From NCBI RefSeq assembly GCF_002775205.1, contig NC_036460.1:20726751-20790750 (forward strand): a stretch of 64,000 nucleotides of DNA, in the 5' to 3' direction. Positions within the stretch are counted from its first letter, which is position 1. Every line of letters begins with the position of its first letter. Shown here piece after piece: positions 56,429 to 64,000 of this stretch. The translations under genes and the position numbers were made by a program. The notes under the pieces were generated by a model that saw only the letters and a program-made list of their open reading frames with translations, did not search any database and had not been told where the DNA came from. The DNA is from Xiphophorus maculatus. Its lineage: Eukaryota > Chordata > Actinopteri > Cyprinodontiformes > Poeciliidae.

Positions 56429-57784
56429 CATCCATCCTTCGATGATCTTACATGTTTATCCCTGTTGGGGTCATGAGGGGTGCTGGTCCCTATCTCCAGC
56501 GGTCAATGGGCGAGAGGTGGGGTTCACCGTGGGCAGGTCACCAGTCTGTCTCAGGGCAACACAGAGACAGACAGAATAAACAACTATGCACACACACACT
56601 CACACCTAAGGAGAACTTAGAGAGACAAGTCAGCCTGACAGGCAAACAAGCAGCTGCTAACTGCTCAACACATTTAAATATATTGACTTTATAGACAGAC
56701 TGAACTTCAACGATTTAGTTATTAAAATAATAAACTGCATCTCTAACTACATCACTGTCAACAGTGTTCATAATTTAATGTGAAAAGAAACAATTAATTT
56801 CAACACATAAAACAGTGGCTGAATAAAAACAGTTTTACCAGTCATTGGAAGTGGAAATATTCATTTCATAGGCATGGAAGTGGCACAGGCTATGATGCAG
56901 TGTGTTGCAACACTGAATGATGCACCAGCTTCTGGTCAGCAGCTTTGAATCAATGACAAAATATAATAGCTGCTGAAGAAAAACAGCTTCTGCCTTTGTG
57001 TTTTGTTAATGTTTGTGTGATGTGGCCAGCTCATCTTCTCTTGATCCTTAAGAAGATGTTTTCTCCTCCCTTTAGTCTCTTACACTGAGCTGCTTCCTCT
57101 TCCTGATGCTGAGCTGCAGATTGTGCAACACCAAGCATCTTGTCTGTAGAACTTGATACTTTGTGCTTTTCCTCCAGTTGTGTGAAACACTTTATCTGGA
57201 CATACATACAGGTGGACTACAAATTGAATAAGTTCATGGAAATGAGCATATTTATGAGTGACTTTTTTGGAGAACACAGATTTAATTGAGATTTCCCTAG
57301 TGGGGTCATGAGGGGTGCTGGTGCCTATCTCCAGCTAACTTTTAAGGTGAGAGGCGAGAGAAAACCCTTTCCAGAGGTTCACCCTGGAGGTCGTCAGTCT
57401 GTCGCAGGGCAACACAGAGACAGACAGGACAAACACCTTGTGAATTTAAGTCAATAAATACAAAACTTAAATTAAGCATTTATTGACTTAAATTCACAAA
57501 TTTAGATGTCTACGCATGCATTTTTAATTGACAGTAGTCTTATCTCATACATAACTCCTGGTGTTTCCATAGCAACTAAAACAAACAAGAACCTGACAGG
57601 TCATTTGACATCATCATATCATCGATGTTCTCATCGATGATGTCATAAAGGTTCAAATGATTATTATTATCATTTGGAATACAAGAATTCTCAGTTTGCT
57701 TTTCAACGACGTTGGAGGTACAACACTTTGATAGAGAGACGATTTCGGACGGTGATTTTAGAAACCATTTCAACTGCAATCAAA

Positions 57785-59989
57785 ATGATTTTAACTATCG
57801 GTTGGGGCCTTGGGTTTCTTGTCACGAAGGGAGTAGAGAAGTTGCTGGGATATCGGATAAAAGATGAAGACATTTCAGCAGAGAGCTCAACTGACGAAAG
57901 TACAAAACACCTTGATTTAGACATTGTCGCCAAAGACAATGTAAGACAAACTGATGTTTCAGCAGAGAGCTCATATGAAGATGAACGACATAAGTACTTT
58001 GGATTCGAAGATTTCTTTGAAGACTGTGTAAAACACCGTTGTGTTTCAGCAGAGAGCTCATCTGAAGATGAAGGATTTGAGTACTCTGGATTTGACATTA
58101 TTGCCGAAGACAATGTGAAACACAGTGATGTTTCTGCAGAGAGCTCATCGGAAGATGAAGGACTTAAGTACTCTGATTTTGACATTGTCGCCATAGACAA
58201 TGTAAAACACAGTGATGCCTCAGCAGAGAGCTCATCTGAAGATGAAGGATTTAAGTACTCTGGATTTGACATTGTCACCGTAGACAATGTAAAAGTCGAT
58301 GGAATTTCAGGAGAATTTGAAGAGGATAAGACAGGAAAGTACTTGGGTTTTGAAATTTTTCCTGAAGATCAGAAGGACATTGATGCTTCCTCTAAAGTTG
58401 AGGAAGTTGCCATCAATACGCATTTGACAGTCAACACATCTGAAAACACTGCTGCTTTGGAAAGCGTCTGTCTTCCTGATATCAAAATGGAGCTGGAATT
58501 GGAAATCTACTCTGGGGACAGAGAAATGAACATTGATGACACCTCAGAATACTTTGACGATTTTGTTGAACAAATGGCTATGAAAGAAAGCTGTGACAGC
58601 AAGGAAAGTCTGACGAATTTTGAAAAAGTCTTTGAAAATCCATCAACAGAAGAAACCGCTTCAGTTGATGTAAACACAATGGGTGAAATTAAAAATTACA
58701 CGGACAACTTTGAGAACCTGGACACAAAAGATATGGATGATTCACTTAAGGAAGTTGACTCTGGAAGCAAAAATGCTGCAAAGGTTGTGTCACATTTTGA
58801 TGAAGTGTCTGAGTATTCTTCATCAGAAGAATGGTCTTCAGATGAAGAAAGCTCTATAGATGACATTGAAAATGAACCTGACCATTACGATAGCATTTAC
58901 GCTAAGGACGTTGATGCTTCCACTAATGATGAGGAAGTTTGTTCTGGAAGCCCAAATGCAGAGGATATGTGGACAGAGTTTGGAGAAGTGTATAAGTTTT
59001 CTTCTTCAGAGGAATCGTCTTCTGAAGAAGAAAACTTAGAAGATGGAAATCCGAATGACACCGATGATTTCGACGCTATGGATGTAAATATTTACCCAGG
59101 AATGTACTTCTGCAAATTCTCCAACTCCTTTTTTAACAGCTGGATGAATGCCACAACACAAAGTACCATGAACTTGACTATTGTCAGAAGGTTTGTGGCT
59201 CAGTATCCTGAGGAGATTTCGGAACTTTTTGCAGAGACACCATTGTTTGCGAGGTGTTTCTTTACAGCAATGTACCATCCAGGAAGAGACTTTCCTCCAC
59301 ATGAGATCTTTGCTGTTCAGAATGAACTCGTTGAAACTCTGAAGATTAAGGATGTAAAACATCAGGACAAGCCAGGAGTCCTGTTGTTTTACATGTTGCA
59401 CTATCTGGCCCAGTGTGGAATCTACACAAACTCTAAGCTGTATACAACTGACCACTGTGAACAATGTCAGAAATGTTCACGAATTATTCGCAACCTTGGT
59501 CCTGTCATTCCTCTGCCAAAGGAGCAACAAAATGACACCACATCAACTCTTCTGGAGAATTATTGGAGCAGAATGTCAGAAAGTTGCGACACCTGCAAGT
59601 CCAACAAAAAGAGGGATTGCTTTTTTAATGAAACTGATGTGATGACCCTGATTCTGCCATGGCCAGACAGTCCAGACGATATCAGACGACCTGTGATACC
59701 TGACCCAGTTCTTGACGTTCCTGTAAAACATGGAACTCAGTTATATCATCTGTCCTCCGTCATTTGCCGGAGACAGGAAACTACTTCTGACACCAGCAGC
59801 TTTTATACATATCTGGTGTGTGGAGAACTAGTGTTTAAGGCGGAGGATGAGCGGGTATCGGTGGAGAATATCGACTGTGGAGCTGACGTTTGCAGCAACG
59901 GGTATATCTACATCTACGAAAAAGCCACAGAAGGACGGGACGAATACAGTGTAGGGCTCAAAGTGACAACTGACCAGCAACAAAGGTAG
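57785..59989 (+). CDS. Array ORF copy 2: same 734-aa protein as copy 1
   Basis: Identical in protein to the copy at 51945-54149. The one base difference noticed (T at 53499, C at 59339) is silent, TTG to CTG, both Leu. All domain remarks for copy 1 apply. Leader, hairpin and CRE-like pair are repeated in full, so each copy has the same putative control region. Confidence 0.7.
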   Translation: MILTIGWGLGFLVTKGVEKLLGYRIKDEDISAESSTDESTKHLDLDIVAKDNVRQTDVSAESSYEDERHKYFGFEDFFEDCVKHRCVSAESSSEDEGFEYSGFDIIAEDNVKHSDVSAESSSEDEGLKYSDFDIVAIDNVKHSDASAESSSEDEGFKYSGFDIVTVDNVKVDGISGEFEEDKTGKYLGFEIFPEDQKDIDASSKVEEVAINTHLTVNTSENTAALESVCLPDIKMELELEIYSGDREMNIDDTSEYFDDFVEQMAMKESCDSKESLTNFEKVFENPSTEETASVDVNTMGEIKNYTDNFENLDTKDMDDSLKEVDSGSKNAAKVVSHFDEVSEYSSSEEWSSDEESSIDDIENEPDHYDSIYAKDVDASTNDEEVCSGSPNAEDMWTEFGEVYKFSSSEESSSEEENLEDGNPNDTDDFDAMDVNIYPGMYFCKFSNSFFNSWMNATTQSTMNLTIVRRFVAQYPEEISELFAETPLFARCFFTAMYHPGRDFPPHEIFAVQNELVETLKIKDVKHQDKPGVLLFYMLHYLAQCGIYTNSKLYTTDHCEQCQKCSRIIRNLGPVIPLPKEQQNDTTSTLLENYWSRMSESCDTCKSNKKRDCFFNETDVMTLILPWPDSPDDIRRPVIPDPVLDVPVKHGTQLYHLSSVICRRQETTSDTSSFYTYLVCGELVFKAEDERVSVENIDCGADVCSNGYIYIYEKATEGRDEYSVGLKVTTDQQQR

Positions 59990-60117
59990 TGCTTTAGACA
60001 CATTTTGGAGGAAGTGGGTGGAACATGGCCCACACAGAGTAGGACATGTCCCTGCCTCCATTATCAAGGAGTCTGGGACATGTCCAAGGATTATTATGGG
60101 CAACGCTAGATCAGCTC

Positions 60118-61379
60118 GACATTTAGGAGGAATTATAATGGGACATTTGGGAGGAATTATAATGGGACATTTTTCAGGAATTATAATGGGACATTTGGGA
60201 GGATTTAATATGGGACATTTGGGAGGATTTTTCATAAATTTCCCATTATAATTCCTTACAATGTCCCATATTAATTCCTTTGGGAGGATTTAATATGGGA
60301 CATTTTTGAGGAATTTATACGGGACATTTGGGAGGAATTATAATGGGACATTTGGGAAGAATTATAATGGGATATATTTGAGGAATTATAATGGGACATT
60401 TGGGAATAAATAATATGGGACATTTGAGAGAAATTAATATGGGACATTTTTGAGGAATTTATACGGGACATTTGGGAGGAATTATAATGGGACATTTGGG
60501 AGGAATTATAATGGGACATTTTTGAGGAATTATAATGGGACATATGGGAGGATTTTCCCCAAATTTCCCATTATAAGTAATTCCAAATGTCCCATATTAA
60601 TTCCTTTCGGAGGATTTAATATGGGACATATGGGAGGAATTATAATGGGGCATTTGGGAAGAAATAATATGTGATGTTTGGGAGGATTTATTATGGGATA
60701 ATTGGGAGGAATTATAATGGGACATTTTGGGGGAATTTCCCAAATGTCTTATTATAATTCCTTCCAAATGTCCCATATTAATTCCTTTCGGAGGATTTAA
60801 TATGGGAAATTTGGGAGGAATTATAATGGGACAATTGGGAGGATTTAATTTTGGACATTTGGGAAGAATTATAATGGGACATTTGGGAAGAATTATAATG
60901 GGATAATTTGGAGGAATTATAATGGGATAATTTGGAGGAATTATAATGGGACATTTGGGGGGAATTTCCCAAATGTCCCATTATAATTCCTCCCAAACGT
61001 CCCATATTAATTCCTTTGGGAGGATTTAATTTGGGACATTTGGGAGGAATCAATATGGGATAATTGGGAGGATTTAATTTTGGACATTTGGGAAGAATTA
61101 TAATGGTACATTTGGGAAGAATTATAATGGGATAATTTGGAGGAATTATAATGGGATAATTTGGAGGAATTATAATGGGACATTTGGGGGGAATTTCCCA
61201 AACGTCCCATATTAATTCCTTTGGGAGGATTTAATTTGGGACATTTGGGAGGAATCAATATGGGATAATTGGGAGGATTTAATATGGAACATTTGGAAGG
61301 ATTTAATTTGGGAGGAATTATATTTTGACATTTGTGAGGAATTATCATGGGACATTTGGGAGGAATTATAATGGGACAA
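60118..61379. repeat. 24-bp minisatellite, unit 2
   Basis: Same as 54278-55515 with one 24-bp insertion and one G-to-T change (AATGGTACATTTGG near 61106). Confidence 0.95.
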
Positions 61380-63024
61380 ATGTGGTGGAACGCGAATTTT
61401 GCATCATGGATGTACAGCCAACAGGTGTACCTAATAAAGTGGCCGGTGGTTGTATATACTAGTTTGTTGTTGTTGTTGTTGTTTTTGACAGGAAGCAGAG
61501 AAGACATGGGCAAAGATAGAGGGAGAGGACATGCAGCAGCAATCTTAACATCAGAAATCAGAGCCCAGACGGTTTCATCAATCATCCCAATCTGTTTGTC
61601 TCCCTTACAAGTTTCAGCTCATGAAAATATCATAAGGTCATACTATTAGGTTTCAAAAATCTTTCCTCCAGATAGGCTCGCCTCTTAAGGAGAGGCGGGT
61701 CTGCTACTTCCTCTGCATCAATACAGGTGGTACATTTCAAGCAAGAACCTGATTAACCCAAAGTGAGGCTGGAATAAGCTCACAGTGAAACTAAAGATGC
61801 TGGGTTGTTTCACTGGAATATTTAAATATTGTATATGAACAGTGCCAGCTTAGATGTGAATGACGTGAGCCGCTTACCAAATAAAAGACTTCACACTGTT
61901 TTCGGTTAGGAAACATTTTAAGGGTTAGAATATTTGCTCTTAACACAGGTGACTGTCGCTGGATCCTGCATCCTCCTTCATCAAAACCAAAAATAACTCA
62001 GTTTATGTAATACCCACTCTAAACTCAGCAGATGGTCCTTGCTGCAAGCTGATGCTTATGATATATTCCCTGATAGAAATACTTTTAGATGCATCAGTCA
62101 AATACAAACCTTTGCATCTTATTTCCATCAGCTCCCAGAAAAGAATAAGACATGTGGCACTGTGTCTTATTCTTTTTGTTTTGTTATTGTGTCAAGAGAT
62201 GCAAATACTTTGTGTTTTGCAGAGGAATGAAGCTGTCATTCACTCCTCTGTTCTTCCTGTTTCAGAGTTATTACTTTTTGCTCACATTTTAACATCCATC
62301 CTTCGATGATCTTACATGTTTATCCCTGTTGGGGTCATGAGGGGTGCTGGTCCCTATCTCCAGCGGTCAATGGGCGAGAGGTGGGGTTCACCGTGGGCAG
62401 GTCACCAGTCTGTCTCAGGGCAACACAGAGACAGACAGAATAAACAACTATGCACACACACACTCACACCTAAGGAGAACTTAGAGAGACAAGTCAGCCT
62501 GACAGGCAAACAAGCAGCTGCTAACTGCTCAACACATTTAAATATATTGACTTTATAGACAGACTGAACTTCAACGATTTAGTTATTAAAATAATAAACT
62601 GCATCTCTAACTACATCACTGTCAACAGTGTTCATAATTTAATGTGAAAAGAAACAATTAATTTCAACACATAAAACAGTGGCTGAATAAAAACAGTTTT
62701 ACCAGTCATTGGAAGTGGAAATATTCATTTCATAGGCATGGAAGTGGCACAGGCTATGATGCAGTGTGTTGCAACACTGAATGATGCACCAGCTTCTGGT
62801 CAGCAGCTTTGAATCAATGACAAAATATAATAGCTGCTGAAGAAAAACAGCTTCTGCCTTTGTGTTTTGTTAATGTTTGTGTGATGTGGCCAGCTCATCT
62901 TCTCTTGATCCTTAAGAAGATGTTTTCTCCTCCCTTTAGTCTCTTACACTGAGCTGCTTCCTCTTCCTGATGCTGAGCTGCAGATTGTGCAACACCAAGC
63001 ATCTTGTCTGTAGAACTTGATACT

Positions 63025-64000
63025 TTGTGCTTTTCCTCCAGTTGTGTGAAACACTTTATCTGGACATACATACAGGTGGACTACAAATTGAATAAGTTCA
63101 TGGAAATGAGCATATTTATGAGTGACTTTTTTGGAGAACACAGATTTAATTGAGATTTCCCTAGTGGGGTCATGAGGGGTGCTGGTGCCTATCTCCAGCT
63201 AACTTTTAAGGTGAGAGGCGAGAGAAAACCCTTTCCAGAGGTTCACCCTGGAGGTCGTCAGTCTGTCGCAGGGCAACACAGAGACAGACAGGACAAACAC
63301 CTTGTGAATTTAAGTCAATAAATACAAAACTTAAATTAAGCATTTATTGACTTAAATTCACAAATTTAGATGTCTACGCATGCATTTTTAATTGACAGTA
63401 GTCTTATCTCATACATAACTCCTGGTGTTTCCATAGCAACTAAAACAAACAAGAACCTGACAGGTCATTTGACATCATCATATCATCGATGTTCTCATCG
63501 ATGATGTCATAAAGGTTCAAATGATTATTATTATCATTTGGAATACAAGAATTCTCAGTTTGCTTTTCAACGACGTTGGAGGTACAACACTTTGATAGAG
63601 AGACGATTTCGGACGGTGATTTTAGAAACCATTTCAACTGCAATCAAAATGATTTTAACTATCGGTTGGGGCCTTGGGTTTCTTGTCACGAAGGGAGTAG
63701 AGAAGTTGCTGGGATATCGGATAAAAGATGAAGACATTTCAGCAGAGAGCTCAACTGACGAAAGTACAAAACACCTTGATTTAGACATTGTCGCCAAAGA
63801 CAATGTAAGACAAACTGATGTTTCAGCAGAGAGCTCATATGAAGATGAACGACATAAGTACTTTGGATTCGAAGATTTCTTTGAAGACTGTGTAAAACAC
63901 CGTTGTGTTTCAGCAGAGAGCTCATCTGAAGATGAAGGATTTGAGTACTCTGGATTTGACATTATTGCCGAAGACAATGTGAAACACAGTGATGTTTCTG
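63025..64000 (+). repeat. Tandem array unit 3, cut by the window end
   Basis: Continues without visible change from units 1 and 2 through the leader into the ORF. The array extends past the window, so the copy number is unknown. Confidence 0.97.
63649..64000 (+). CDS. Array ORF copy 3, first 117 codons (partial)
   Basis: Same start codon and reading frame as copies 1 and 2, with no difference seen before the window ends within the fourth acidic repeat. Confidence 0.65.
   Translation, partial: MILTIGWGLGFLVTKGVEKLLGYRIKDEDISAESSTDESTKHLDLDIVAKDNVRQTDVSAESSYEDERHKYFGFEDFFEDCVKHRCVSAESSSEDEGFEYSGFDIIAEDNVKHSDVS

Larger units (their letters stand above)
51321..57160 (+). repeat. Tandem array unit 1 (5,840 bp)
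   Basis: Begins TTGTGCTTTTCCTCCAGTTG and ends where the same sequence recurs at 57161. Order inside: 130 bp of spacer, a dispersed repeat piece, a 22-bp hairpin, a 150-bp ORF leader, the ORF, the 24-bp minisatellite, about 900 bp of spacer, a second dispersed repeat piece and 500 bp of spacer. Differences from unit 2 that I found by eye: three single bases (53499, 54180 and one in the minisatellite) and one 24-bp insertion. Confidence 0.97.
57161..63024 (+). repeat. Tandem array unit 2 (5,864 bp)
   Basis: Same order as unit 1. It is 24 bp longer because of one extra inverted minisatellite unit at about 60991-61014 (TCCCAAACGTCCCATATTAA and TTCC). Confidence 0.97.

Noticed and set aside
51321-64000. 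Viral or LTR-retrotransposon origin for the 5.8-kb unit
   Set aside because: Units abut directly with no LTR, tRNA primer site, polyprotein, reverse transcriptase or integrase, and the ORF resembles a cellular deubiquitinase fold.

Overview
The window reads as nuclear DNA of a ray-finned (teleost) fish. It is AT-rich, its genes are split into many exons with GT-AG introns, and it carries (CA)n microsatellites and Tc1-, hAT- and LINE-type repeats of the kind common in fish. The species cannot be named from the sequence. Five complete spliced genes and the first part of a sixth were rebuilt by joining exons in phase and comparing the products with remembered vertebrate proteins; no database search was run.

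Layout. 1-3,300: nested terminal-inverted-repeat elements and a 1.4-kb minisatellite that runs up to the promoter of nipsnap2. 3,312-8,897 (+): nipsnap2, 10 exons, 286 aa. 10,214-14,301 (-): psph, phosphoserine phosphatase, 226 aa. 15,840-16,740: LINE debris. 17,356-19,660 (+): a probable spliced non-coding host transcript with two related H/ACA-type snoRNA candidates, one per intron. 20,212-27,811 (-): phkg1, phosphorylase kinase catalytic subunit, 394 aa. 30,144-33,327 (-): chchd2, 152 aa. 34,222-37,018 (-): a short FAM98 family member, best fit fam98c, 345 aa. 37,019-40,864: no gene seen. 40,865-50,888 (+): the first five coding exons of a BICD-family-like dynein cargo adapter (bicdl1/2 type).

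The order nipsnap2-psph-(cct6a-sumf2)-phkg1-chchd2 is the vertebrate block found on human 7p11.2. Here no coding exons of cct6a or sumf2 were seen, but the snoRNA host transcript lies in their place and on the strand cct6a uses in human.

The most unusual part is 51,321-64,000, downstream of the last visible bicdl exon. It is a direct tandem array of a 5.84-5.86-kb unit: two full copies and the start of a third, almost identical, running off the window. Each unit carries one uninterrupted 734-codon frame (first ATG) for a protein I do not recognise by name. It has a short hydrophobic N-terminus, six acidic repeats of about 29 residues rich in SAESSSEDE, and a C-terminal region that looks like a diverged ubiquitin-specific protease fold whose catalytic Cys and His positions appear to be replaced. 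After the ORF each unit has a 24-bp minisatellite in both orientations. The design recalls the human RS447 megasatellite (intronless USP17 genes), probably as an independent case.
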